From JABCZS01 sp041660525 (GTDB taxonomy: Bacteria; Pseudomonadota; Gammaproteobacteria; JABCZS01): 36,730 nt of DNA. The DNA lies in the NCBI GenBank assembly GCA_041660525.1, contig JBAZWD010000016.1, positions 1 through 36,730 of the forward strand, in the 5' to 3' direction. Shown here one piece after another: positions 24,628-32,198 of this stretch. The notes below the pieces were generated by a model. The model did no database searches. It saw only the letters and a program-made list of their open reading frames with translations, and was not told the DNA's origin. The position numbers and the translations under genes were made by a program. The stretch's first letter is position 1. Each line of letters begins with the position of its first letter.

Positions 24628-25923
24628 TTATTTTTTAGAAATCCTAATGCATCCGCGCCAAAAAGCACTGCTTGCACAAAAAGTTCTATTTTCATATTCT
24701 TTTCCTGGCATGGTAAAGCGTGTGTCTTGTTCACTAATTTCAGAGCTTTTGTGTATTTCGTTATACATATCTATTTCACTATGAAAATAATCAAACTTCA
24801 CGCCTGAAAGAATCTGTAGCTTTGCTTCATGCTCTGGAGCTGCGTGTGCAAATAAAGTGTCAATAGATAGTTTGATATCTCTTAAATCAGGCATCATTCT
24901 ATTTAAAGTTCCATGTTCTGGTGAGCCTTCCATAATCATAGGATAAGACAGGGAATAATAAAATGGAAACAATTTCTCAACGTCTGACAAAGGAGCCGGA
25001 TGCATGATAGTAGGTAGATAATTTTTTAATTGATAAATATCTATTATCGCATGTTGCAAGCCAGCTGTAGGCGCTATTCTTTGAGAATCATCAGCGGGAC
25101 AGAAACCAGGCCAACTTTTTGCAGCAATCAAAAATAGATGTTTAATTGTATCTGCTAAATATGGTCTTGGATTTAATTTTCTTTTATATATCGCTTGCAT
25201 AAAAATTTGCCAAATAAAACTGAATTTCACTTTTTCTAAAGCGTACTGTGATTGTTCCCACAATATTGAGAATAAATAATGATGAAAATTAAATAATTTC
25301 GTATTAGAAGTATTTAACCAAGCTTCAGAGAATATTAAAATTTCACATTCCCATTCTTGATCGAATTTTGGAGAATTTGCAATAGATTTAAATATTTCAA
25401 AATGATCATTAAAATGAGTAGGTCTTAGGCGTGAAGGATAATCATAATATCGACGAAGGCGATTAACGCCTTGACTATCCGCTACACTAGGCAACATAAA
25501 TAATGTTCGACATCCAGCAGATATGCTCCATATGGGATAAGATGGTTTGTTAATTAGATAATCAGAAGTTTCAAATAAACCTAGCAAACTTCCCGGATTA
25601 AATACATTTAGAGGAACAATGCGATCAATCATATTAACAAAAACTTCGCTGCTGTTTTTTAGAACCAGTAAAAGAGGAATAGAGCGATATCCAATTTTCT
25701 TTTTGATTTCTTCAGAAATATGGCTTGATGTGATAGGCGCTAAACGACCATTCCAATCAGGCACGTTCAGGGTGCCTTCTTTTGCAATCAAATCTCCAAA
25801 TTTATATTTGACTTTATATAATACCTGATCGGAGGTTGGTTGTATGGCTTCGATAATATCGTAAAGCGGCTTATTTATAGCTTTTACTTCTTCTTTTACA
25901 TCATTCCACGATAATTCTTTCAT
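24628..25923 (-). CDS. Unknown 431-aa protein convergent with the SAHH-like gene
   Basis: I do not recognise this protein. It has no signal peptide; the sequence is rich in aromatic residues (many F, W, Y) and looks like a mixed alpha/beta soluble protein. Visible islands include YPIWSISAGCRTLFMLP, FNFHHYLFSILWEQSQY, SWPGFCPADDSQRIAPTAG and a Cys-containing C-terminus (NRTFCASSAFWRGCIRISKK). Its stop codon abuts the stop of the SAHH-like gene with no base between, so the two genes are convergent with no room for a shared terminator. An acyltransferase or cofactor-binding fold cannot be excluded. Upstream (25924-26113) is a divergent promoter region with the coiled-coil gene. Confidence 0.75.
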   Translation of the reverse strand: MKELSWNDVKEEVKAINKPLYDIIEAIQPTSDQVLYKVKYKFGDLIAKEGTLNVPDWNGRLAPITSSHISEEIKKKIGYRSIPLLLVLKNSSEVFVNMIDRIVPLNVFNPGSLLGLFETSDYLINKPSYPIWSISAGCRTLFMLPSVADSQGVNRLRRYYDYPSRLRPTHFNDHFEIFKSIANSPKFDQEWECEILIFSEAWLNTSNTKLFNFHHYLFSILWEQSQYALEKVKFSFIWQIFMQAIYKRKLNPRPYLADTIKHLFLIAAKSWPGFCPADDSQRIAPTAGLQHAIIDIYQLKNYLPTIMHPAPLSDVEKLFPFYYSLSYPMIMEGSPEHGTLNRMMPDLRDIKLSIDTLFAHAAPEHEAKLQILSGVKFDYFHSEIDMYNEIHKSSEISEQDTRFTMPGKEYENRTFCASSAFWRGCIRISKK

Positions 25924-26113
25924 ATTTTTCTCATTGTTCTTGATAGAACCATAACTTATAAAACCCTACTTTTACTGCTGTATTTCGTCACTGAAAATCG
26001 TAATGGCCCTTATGCTCAGATAGTCCTAAATTATATCAAACTTATACAGGATATTTTGTGTAAGTAGAAAAAATTAAGAATCAGTGTTGATAACTTACTT
26101 AGGAAGATATTAT

Positions 26114-26431
26114 ATGTATTATATGAAGCGACCATACGTAAAAAAATTAGAAAAAGCTATTGAAGAGCGTTTAATTTATATAACTGCATTACGCCAGCAA
26201 TTAGTACAGGAAGAAGAAGCCGTACAAGCTGATATCAAAGAACTTAGGACTTATAAAACTGAGAACGAAAAAAAATTAAAAAAAACCGTTGATGAGCGTT
26301 TAATTTATATAACTGCATTACGCCAACAATTAATTCAAGAAGAGGAAGCTGTAAAAGCTGATATCAAAGAACTTAGAGATTATAAAATTGAGAATGAAAT
26401 AAAATATCTAAACTCTTTTATAACCGCTTAA
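26114..26431 (+). CDS. Coiled-coil protein made of two 43-residue repeats
   Basis: The start is ATG 26114 with AGGAAG about eight bases upstream, giving 105 aa. After a short basic start the protein is two near-identical 43-residue units: each has ERLIYITALRQQL, then QEEEAV.ADIKELR.YK.ENE. The DNA repeat has a period of 129 bp (for example GAGCGT at 26165 and 26294). The units are strongly helical with heptad spacing, so a coiled coil is likely. The near-identity at the DNA level points to a recent tandem duplication. It precedes two U-box genes on the same strand and may be part of an effector group, but function is unknown. Confidence 0.65.
   Translation: MYYMKRPYVKKLEKAIEERLIYITALRQQLVQEEEAVQADIKELRTYKTENEKKLKKTVDERLIYITALRQQLIQEEEAVKADIKELRDYKIENEIKYLNSFITA
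26162..26415 (+). repeat. In-frame 129-bp tandem duplication
   Basis: Two adjacent 129-bp copies encode the repeated coiled-coil units. The first twenty or so bases after GAGCGT are identical in both copies and the rest differs at scattered, mostly silent or conservative positions. Confidence 0.8.
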
Positions 26432-26466
26432 ATCCTTAAATGAAAATAATGTGTTAAACTTTTGCT

Positions 26467-26472
26467 TATAAT
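26467..26472 (+). promoter_or_regulatory. -10 box of the first U-box gene
   Basis: A perfect TATAAT lies 23 bases before the ATG at 26495, followed by the strong Shine-Dalgarno GGGGAG. I find no good -35 at the usual distance, so an activator may be needed, or transcription may come from the coiled-coil gene upstream. Confidence 0.4.
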
Positions 26473-26494
26473 AAAATAAATAGAGGGGAGAATT

Positions 26495-27283
26495 ATGCCC
26501 GATCAAGCTCAATCAAGAATAATAAAAGACGACCATAGATATACAAAACGCGGCGCTGTCACAGGGGCAGTGGGTGGGGTGGTAATAGGTTCTACGGTTA
26601 CACAAGGAGCTGTGATAGGAGGATTGTTAGGTGCGCCATTTGGTGGCGCAGGCGCGCTCCCCGGGGCAGCTATTGGGGCTATTGCTGCCTTAATTGCTGG
26701 GATTCTTGGTGGCAGTGTATCTGGAAAAATTGTAGATAAAGTAGTAAGGAAAGAAGTAAACGAGATTGCTGTGGATCAAGCACAATTACGACAACTGGTT
26801 AATTCTTTATTAACTGCACATCAAAATTCTGAAATTGAGAGAAGAGAACTTTTGGCACAAATCGCGCAGTTAAATCGAAGAACAGATGAAGCCTTAAATA
26901 GTATAGCAGCTTGTGGCTCATCTACCCATAACACGCTAAGAATGTCTATAACCAGCACCCCACCTGATGGAGTCGTTTGCCCCATTACAAATCTGATATT
27001 TAGAGACCCAATAACACTTAAATTGAGAAACCCTAATGGAACTTTTTGTCATAAAACTTATGAACGTGAGGCTATTATTGGCTGGAAAAACACCTGCCAA
27101 ACAAGTGGGCGAGATTTTCACGATCCAGTTACACGACTTCCGGTGGTTAATGATCCACAAAGCGCACCCACTGATGAATTTAAAGAAGAGATAGTAAGAC
27201 AATTTTTGGCGCGACATCCAGAGCATTATCGCGATCAACAAGAGCGTAAGAGAAATGAAGTGGCCATACAGCTGACATTCTAA
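26495..27283 (+). CDS. U-box protein with Gly-rich membrane segment (candidate host-targeted effector)
   Basis: This 262-aa protein has three parts. Residues 20-78 are a Gly/Ala-rich hydrophobic stretch (GAVTGAVGGVVIGS.., GLLGAPFGGAGALPG) of glycine-zipper type that could insert in a membrane. Residues about 90-135 are a coiled coil. Residues about 156-235 form a U-box: PPDGVVCPITNLIFRDPITL, TYEREAIIGW and DPVTRLPVVND, with conserved hydrophobics and the Pro before the last helix. U-box domains recruit E2 ubiquitin enzymes, which bacteria lack, so the protein most likely acts in a eukaryotic host, as LubX of Legionella does. A secretion signal is not visible by eye. The next gene carries a paralogous U-box. 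Confidence 0.82.
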   Translation: MPDQAQSRIIKDDHRYTKRGAVTGAVGGVVIGSTVTQGAVIGGLLGAPFGGAGALPGAAIGAIAALIAGILGGSVSGKIVDKVVRKEVNEIAVDQAQLRQLVNSLLTAHQNSEIERRELLAQIAQLNRRTDEALNSIAACGSSTHNTLRMSITSTPPDGVVCPITNLIFRDPITLKLRNPNGTFCHKTYEREAIIGWKNTCQTSGRDFHDPVTRLPVVNDPQSAPTDEFKEEIVRQFLARHPEHYRDQQERKRNEVAIQLTF

Positions 27284-27300
27284 CTATAGGATTATACGAT

Positions 27301-28182
27301 ATGAAAAACGACTCTAATGCATTTGAATCACAAGCCACAATTGCGTCGAAAGTTGTGCAACATCAAATTGCACAAACTGTAGCACAGCAACGGATTGCGC
27401 GAGAAAATCGCAAGAGACTTTATATCGATCCGACTATTGAGAAAAAGAAATCAAACTCATTCAATGATATTTATTTTAGCATCTACAATTGGTTCTCAAA
27501 GTTAGGAGAAACAGTGGGGGGAGCTATCAACGCAGTTACAAGTTTTATAACGGAAATTTTTGCGGACGATACAGTAAGGCTGGAAATTCACGAAATCATG
27601 GTAAAGCAAGCAAAGATGGAAGAGCAAATTAATTTTTTATTTAAAGCACAACAAGATTTTGAAGATGGAAATAAGGAGCTTAGAGAACAAACCGTATATT
27701 TAGAAAAAAAGCTAGACGAATTAGAACGTATAAAATCCTCCTCTTCTACCCATGATATGCTTACAACAGACAGCCCTGAAATGTCTATGACCGACATTCC
27801 TGAAGGGATCGTTTGTCCAATCACGCAACTAATATTCAAAGACCCAGTTACTCTTAAATTGAGGAAATCTGATGGAACATTTTTTCATCAAACTTATGAA
27901 CGTGATGCTATCATTGAGTGGAAAAATACATGTTACATAAACGGTCGACATTTTCGCGATCCGGTTACGCAACTTCTTGTTGTTAATGATCCTCGCAGCG
28001 CACCAACAGACGAATTTAAACAAGAAATGGTAAGGCAATTTTTGACGCGATGCTCAGCAAAGACTGCTAACACCACCACACTATGGCAGACCCAAAAATA
28101 TGGAGCAGTAGCGCAAGCACCCATACAGTCAGATGTAGGATTTGATGTATCAGTGTCACCACGCTTGGGTAGCGCGGGTTAA
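27301..28182 (+). CDS. Second U-box protein with coiled coil (candidate host-targeted effector)
   Basis: This 293-aa protein shares its U-box (about 167-245: IPEGIVCPITQLIFKDPVTL, TYERDAIIEW, DPVTQLLVVNDPRSAPTDEF) with the preceding gene at high identity, but its N-terminal half differs. That half has a basic helix (10-50), an amphipathic segment around FSKLGETVGGAINAVTSFIT (65-84) and a coiled coil (95-145). It starts 17 bases after the previous stop. The pair arose by duplication, with the U-box conserved and the localisation or binding half exchanged or diverged. It has a 50-residue tail after the U-box. Ubiquitin-ligase activity is inferred from the domain. Confidence 0.82.
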   Translation: MKNDSNAFESQATIASKVVQHQIAQTVAQQRIARENRKRLYIDPTIEKKKSNSFNDIYFSIYNWFSKLGETVGGAINAVTSFITEIFADDTVRLEIHEIMVKQAKMEEQINFLFKAQQDFEDGNKELREQTVYLEKKLDELERIKSSSSTHDMLTTDSPEMSMTDIPEGIVCPITQLIFKDPVTLKLRKSDGTFFHQTYERDAIIEWKNTCYINGRHFRDPVTQLLVVNDPRSAPTDEFKQEMVRQFLTRCSAKTANTTTLWQTQKYGAVAQAPIQSDVGFDVSVSPRLGSAG

Positions 28183-28266
28183 TGCCGACACACACAGATA
28201 TTACTGCGTAGTTACACATAAGAAAGTTATAAAATTTTCAGATCTCGATCTTGCTTTTGCACTTTA

Positions 28267-28335
28267 AGATGCGAATTGCGCTTTTACGTCAATTCTCATT
28301 TCCACTGGTAGTTGGCGTAGGGTTAGTTCGCATCT
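28267..28335. repeat. Long imperfect hairpin between convergent genes
   Basis: AGATGCGAA (28267-28275) and TTCGCATCT (28327-28335) are perfect 9-bp arms. Inside them TACGTCAA (28285-28292) and TTGGCGTA (28312-28319) pair with one wobble. The structure has internal loops of 9 and 7 bases and no T-run, so it is not a normal terminator. It lies between the U-box gene (+) and the TetR gene (-) in a 217-bp gap with no other feature. Confidence 0.5.
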
Positions 28336-28399
28336 CCAAGTGTCATAAGTATAACGTGATCTAGTATTGCTGTGAAGAGCATTGCATTTAATAATAAAC

Positions 28400-29011
28400 T
28401 TAAATATATTCTTCTATTTTTTCAATGGGTATGCTAATGCTTTTGGCACTTATAACTTTATCTATCCAGATGCTTAAAATAGGTTTTAGTTGCATTAGGA
28501 TTTTTGGATCTTTAAATGTATGGGTCAATAGTGCGTGCCCTTGTATAATTGCAATAAATTGCATTGCTAACTCACGTGAATCTTTTTCTAAGCCTAGCCC
28601 TTGAAATTGTTTCTCAACCCACAATAGTGTGTCATTTAATATTTTGGTTGCGCTAATAGTCAAAGAGCCATCTTGTTTGGCTAGTTCTTGGCAAAGACCG
28701 CCGATAGGGCATCCGCTTGTAACTATTTGTTCAATATTATCAATTTCAAATTGCAGATATCCCAGTAAACTATCTTTAATATTTTTAGATTCTTCTAATA
28801 TTTTTATTGTATCCAGTAACTCGCGGTTATGATTACTCAATACTGCTTCTGCAATTAACTCTTTAGTTTTAAAATAATAATAAACATTGCCAAGTGGCAC
28901 TTTAGCGTCTTGGGCAATATCAGCCAAAGTGGTTACATTAAACCCTTGTTTGTGAAATAATACCTTAGCGGCATTTACTAAACGAATTCGTTTATCTGTT
29001 TCGCGAGCCAT
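28400..29011 (-). CDS. TetR-family transcriptional regulator
   Basis: This 203-aa regulator has the TetR N-terminal HTH: AAKVLFHKQGFNVTTLADIA followed by AKVPLGNVYYYFKTKELI (about 14-52). The ligand domain carries GCPIGGLCQEL (about 100-110), a signature of the YxaF/LmrA-like C-terminal group. It is transcribed divergently from the diiron-type enzyme gene, and two palindromes lie in the shared 201-bp region, so it most likely controls that gene (and the kinase and regulator behind it) together with itself. The ligand is unknown. Confidence 0.93.
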   Translation of the reverse strand: MARETDKRIRLVNAAKVLFHKQGFNVTTLADIAQDAKVPLGNVYYYFKTKELIAEAVLSNHNRELLDTIKILEESKNIKDSLLGYLQFEIDNIEQIVTSGCPIGGLCQELAKQDGSLTISATKILNDTLLWVEKQFQGLGLEKDSRELAMQFIAIIQGHALLTHTFKDPKILMQLKPILSIWIDKVISAKSISIPIEKIEEYI

Positions 29012-29095
29012 AATTATTTTTCCTCATTTCTTCGTAGTAAAGAACAAATTAACATAGTCGAATAAATGACACAATAAGAGATCCTAGTGACTTGG

Positions 29096-29113
29096 TGTGA
29101 GATTTAACTCACA
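29096..29113. promoter_or_regulatory. Candidate TetR operator (18-bp palindrome)
   Basis: TGTGAG-ATTTAA-CTCACA has perfect 6-bp arms around a 6-base centre. It lies almost midway between the two divergent starts (29011 and 29213), the usual place for a TetR dimer site. Assignment to the neighbouring TetR protein is inference. Confidence 0.55.
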
Positions 29114-29130
29114 ATTTATGCCGAGAAATC

Positions 29131-29174
29131 AAATCAACTAACATATTGATTTTTATCACTATTAAAAGTATTCT
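29131..29174 (+). promoter_or_regulatory. Promoter of the diiron-enzyme/kinase operon with overlapping palindrome
   Basis: TTGATT (29146-29151) and TATTCT (29169-29174) are spaced by 17 bases, a reasonable sigma-70 promoter about 40 bases before the ATG. The -35 is also the right arm of AAATCAA-CTAACATA-TTGATTT (29131-29152), a perfect 7-bp inverted repeat, so a regulator bound there would block RNA polymerase. Confidence 0.5.
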
Positions 29175-29212
29175 TACAAGGTCAAAGCATATAACTATAA
29201 GTGGAGTAAAAA

Positions 29213-29971
29213 ATGTCCATAAACACAACTCAAGCTGCAGAAACCCAGCAATATTTGGAAGCAAATCCAGAGCTTTTAGAATTCTTAAAAGAATGGGATG
29301 AGTATTATAGGCAACGTGTAACGCAGATCTCGATCTTTAACTATAAAAAAACTAGTCAATGGACACTAGATCAAAAAAGTCATTTTATAAAAGTGTTCTA
29401 TCATTGTCGTGGCCATTTTCACGAGCTCCTATGGTTTATAGCATCCTACGCCCCTGACAAGGCTGCAAAAGATATAATAATTGCAAATATTGTGGATGAA
29501 ATAGGGGAGAATGGGTTTTCTCACGAAAAATTATTCGGAATGACTGCTCAGGCAGTAGGTGTGGATATTACAAAAGAATATATCAATCATGATACCTATT
29601 TACCTTTTGCTAAGGCTTTCAATCAAGGACATTTGCAATGGTTAAATGATCATAATTGGGATGGCAAAATGTCTGCTTTTGCGGCTTTGGAACGTTTAGA
29701 TAATGTTGATTATGTAAAAGGCAAAGAGTTAGCAGAAAGCTTAGGTCTAAAAGGTAAAGAGCTAACTTTTTTTAATGTACATATTCATGTAGATCATTTT
29801 GGTGATGTTTTAAAAGGAGCGCTTATTGATATATGGAATAGAGATCCAGCTATTGTAAAAGAAGCATTTTATTTTATTGCAGATCATCAAATGAAAATGT
29901 GGAACGATTTATCGAACGAAGTTTTTAATTACTCAAGGAAGAGTGTTAACCGTGTTGAAACTATTACATAA
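29213..29971 (+). CDS. Haem-oxygenase-like diiron oxidase family protein (TenA/PqqC/CADD fold)
   Basis: This 252-aa all-helical protein has motifs of the haem-oxygenase-like diiron oxidases. NIVDEIGENGFSHEKLF (about 92-108) gives Glu96 and His104, AALERLDN gives Glu160, and FFNVHIHVDHFGDVL (about 186-200) gives His190 and Asp194. Compared from memory with chlamydial CADD, five of six metal ligands align; the sixth (His181 there) falls at Gly197/Asp198, with His195 or Asp198 as possible substitutes. Members oxidise fatty acids, amino acids or their own side chains. The gene has GGAG six bases before its ATG, and its end overlaps the CqsS-like kinase, so enzyme and receptor are translationally coupled. 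That makes a role in making or modifying a signal plausible. Confidence 0.72.
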   Translation: MSINTTQAAETQQYLEANPELLEFLKEWDEYYRQRVTQISIFNYKKTSQWTLDQKSHFIKVFYHCRGHFHELLWFIASYAPDKAAKDIIIANIVDEIGENGFSHEKLFGMTAQAVGVDITKEYINHDTYLPFAKAFNQGHLQWLNDHNWDGKMSAFAALERLDNVDYVKGKELAESLGLKGKELTFFNVHIHVDHFGDVLKGALIDIWNRDPAIVKEAFYFIADHQMKMWNDLSNEVFNYSRKSVNRVETIT

Positions 29972-31211
29972 ATTCAATGATATTTTAAATGTACGGATAA
30001 TTAATTTTTGTCCACAATTTTTTATATTTGCCGTTTTTGGGATAATTAATTATCCGGTCTATTATCTGATTTGGAAACTAAATAACCAAAACAGCTATGA
30101 GGATTTTGCACTTCGTCTTATTGCTACTCTTCTTTGTTTAGGTTTGCTATTAAAGAATAAATGGCCTGCCTGGTTAACTAGGTGGTTGCCATTATATTGG
30201 TATATCACATTAGCTTACTGTTTACCTTTCTTTTTCACTTTTATGTGGCTGCATAATCCAGAATCAAAGATATGGGTAATGACTTTTACTAGCATTTCTT
30301 TTTGGTTGGTTTTTTTAACAGATTTACTAAGCGCATTTGCGCTATTATTTATTGGAATTTCCGCCGCTATTTTATTATTTTTAGTGAATAACGATGCTTC
30401 ATTCTTACCAGGTTATTTTTATAATTTGGCCCCGGAATATATTGGTTGCTTAATTGTAATGGCAATTTTTGCTAATAATAAAGCGCGTTTCGATAAAGGT
30501 AAGCTAGATTCAATGCAAGAATTAGCTGCTACAATTGCGCACGAATTGAGAACACCATTAGCCGCAATTAAATTTAATGCTGAAACCATTGTAGAATCCC
30601 AGAATGATTTATTAAAAGTAGGGCAGCTCAAAGAAAATGATTCTGCTACTGCTCAAGCATTAGGTTATATAAACAAGGAAGTTGAATTATCCAATACATT
30701 TATTGATATGTTGCTAGTTAGAGTTAACCCTGAAGTTGAAACTAGTTCATTGACAATATGTTCAATACAGTCCTGCGTCCATGAAGCCATTTCACGCTAT
30801 CCATTTCATGAGTCAGAAAAAAGTTTAGTAACCATAAACAATAGTGATGACTTTGAATTTTACGGCACAAAATTGATGATAACGCATATTTTATTTAATC
30901 TAATTAAAAATGCACTTTATGCAATATCCGCAGCAGGAAAGGGAGAAATCTCAATATGGGTAGAAAAAGACAAAGGCTATAATAAGTTGCATTTTAAGGA
31001 TACAGGCACAGGTATCCCTGAAGATATTCTCCATAAAGTATTTGACAGATTTTTCAGTACAACCACCCATGGTGCCGGAGTTGGACTACAATATTGTAGA
31101 TCAGCTATGTCAGCATTAAAGGGCAAGATTATAGTTAAGTCTATAGAGGGTGAATTTACTGAGTTTGTATTATATTTTCCAATTATTACTAAGGACATTA
31201 GAGATGCCTAA
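29952..31211 (+). CDS. CqsS/LqsS-type six-helix sensor histidine kinase
   Basis: The N-terminal ~170 residues are hydrophobic and match, from memory, the ligand-binding membrane domain of Vibrio CqsS: YPVYYLIWKLNNQNSYEDFA aligns with FPAYYFIWEYWFPQSYENLG, and AYCLPFFFTFMWLHNPESKI with GFCLPFFFAFMMLMNDWSTI. Then come HisKA with TIAHELRTPLAAIK (His about 197) and an ATPase domain with LFNLIKNALYAI, DTGTGIPEDIL and GVGLQYCRSAM. Unlike CqsS it has no C-terminal receiver; the next gene supplies one. I favour GTG 29952, eight bases after AGGAAGAG; GTG 29943 and TTG 29955 are alternatives. It overlaps the diiron gene by 20 bases. Confidence 0.85.
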   Translation: MLKLLHKFNDILNVRIINFCPQFFIFAVFGIINYPVYYLIWKLNNQNSYEDFALRLIATLLCLGLLLKNKWPAWLTRWLPLYWYITLAYCLPFFFTFMWLHNPESKIWVMTFTSISFWLVFLTDLLSAFALLFIGISAAILLFLVNNDASFLPGYFYNLAPEYIGCLIVMAIFANNKARFDKGKLDSMQELAATIAHELRTPLAAIKFNAETIVESQNDLLKVGQLKENDSATAQALGYINKEVELSNTFIDMLLVRVNPEVETSSLTICSIQSCVHEAISRYPFHESEKSLVTINNSDDFEFYGTKLMITHILFNLIKNALYAISAAGKGEISIWVEKDKGYNKLHFKDTGTGIPEDILHKVFDRFFSTTTHGAGVGLQYCRSAMSALKGKIIVKSIEGEFTEFVLYFPIITKDIRDA

Positions 31212-32058
31212 TTTTGCTTGTTATTATTACCCTACAACAATTATGATTGTTGATGATGAAAAAACATATGTTGATTCTTTAAAATTAAGATTTAAAAAAT
31301 ATTTTCCATGTAAAGGGTATACCGATCCTAAAGAAGCATTAAATTTCATCTCTAATGATTATCATTTTAACTCAGTTTCAAATTCAAATCGTTGGCTTTT
31401 GCGATCAAAAGAAAATCTTATGGATGTTAAAGTTGATTTGCCTGCCATTAAACAAGAAGTTTATAATCCAGATCGCTTTGAACAGATTTCTATTATAGTT
31501 GTTGATCAAGTAATGCCAGGGTTAAAAGGACTGGAATTATGTCGGCTATTAGGCCAAACAGATATACAGAAAATTCTTTTAACCGGAAAAGTAGGTGATG
31601 CAGAAGCTAATGATGCATTTAATGAGCATCTCATTAATAAATTTATTGAAAAAAACTCGCCATTTTTAATTGAAACATTAACCCTATCTATTAAAGAAAA
31701 GATGCTGGCTTATTTTGAGAACTTATCTAGATTGACCATGCCGCATATTTGGCAAAATTATAGGCTTCATTTTTTTAATAATTTGGAATTCATCGAGTTT
31801 TTTTATAACTTTATTAAAGAAAATAATATTGTAGAATATTATTTATGTGAGCAGGATCGTTTTCTTTTTTTAGATGCTGATGGAAATCCAAGCTGGTTTC
31901 TTGTAAAAAATGAAAAAGAAGCCTCTCGCGAACCAATAAAAACATTGCAGATTGAAGGGAAGAATTATTTTTGTACTTACATAAATGATCCTAAGGCTTA
32001 TGAAATAGATCAGGATAAAATACTTTCATATAACAAGTATTTGAAAAATAATAATTGA
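31204..32058 (+). CDS. Response regulator with inserted receiver and non-DNA-binding output
   Basis: This 284-aa protein starts at ATG 31204, overlapping the kinase by 8 bases. The receiver has IMIVDDE (Asp17, Asp18), phosphoacceptor Asp101 (IIVVDQVMPGLKGLELC), Thr127 (KILLTGKV) and Lys146, but about 40 extra residues (52-92) lie between the second helix and the phosphorylated strand. After residue 150 comes a helical and then beta segment with EYYLCEQDRFLFLDADGNPSWFLV; no helix-turn-helix or GGDEF is present. I recall similar uncharacterised regulators with 'LLTGkA...AFN.g.I..FI.K' and 'FLfLDaeG...Wl' motifs. It is the natural partner of the CqsS-like kinase. How it transmits the signal is unknown. 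Confidence 0.82.
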   Translation: MPNFACYYYPTTIMIVDDEKTYVDSLKLRFKKYFPCKGYTDPKEALNFISNDYHFNSVSNSNRWLLRSKENLMDVKVDLPAIKQEVYNPDRFEQISIIVVDQVMPGLKGLELCRLLGQTDIQKILLTGKVGDAEANDAFNEHLINKFIEKNSPFLIETLTLSIKEKMLAYFENLSRLTMPHIWQNYRLHFFNNLEFIEFFYNFIKENNIVEYYLCEQDRFLFLDADGNPSWFLVKNEKEASREPIKTLQIEGKNYFCTYINDPKAYEIDQDKILSYNKYLKNNN

Positions 32059-32198
32059 ATTTTATAAGCGTCTTATCGTAAAATTTTATAGAGCTATGTA
32101 AAAGAGCGGATCCTGCTATCTTATAAATATTAAATAGTAAAATATACTTAAAATTAGTATTATTGCCAATCATTAATTCATTTTTATTAAGAGGGTTT

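Noticed and set aside
28267..28335. Rho-independent terminator of the U-box operon
   Set aside because: There is no T-run after the stem and the loops are large.
31204..32058. LqsR orthologue
   Set aside because: Position behind an LqsS-like kinase is suggestive, but I cannot confirm the sequence match and there is no lqsA nearby.
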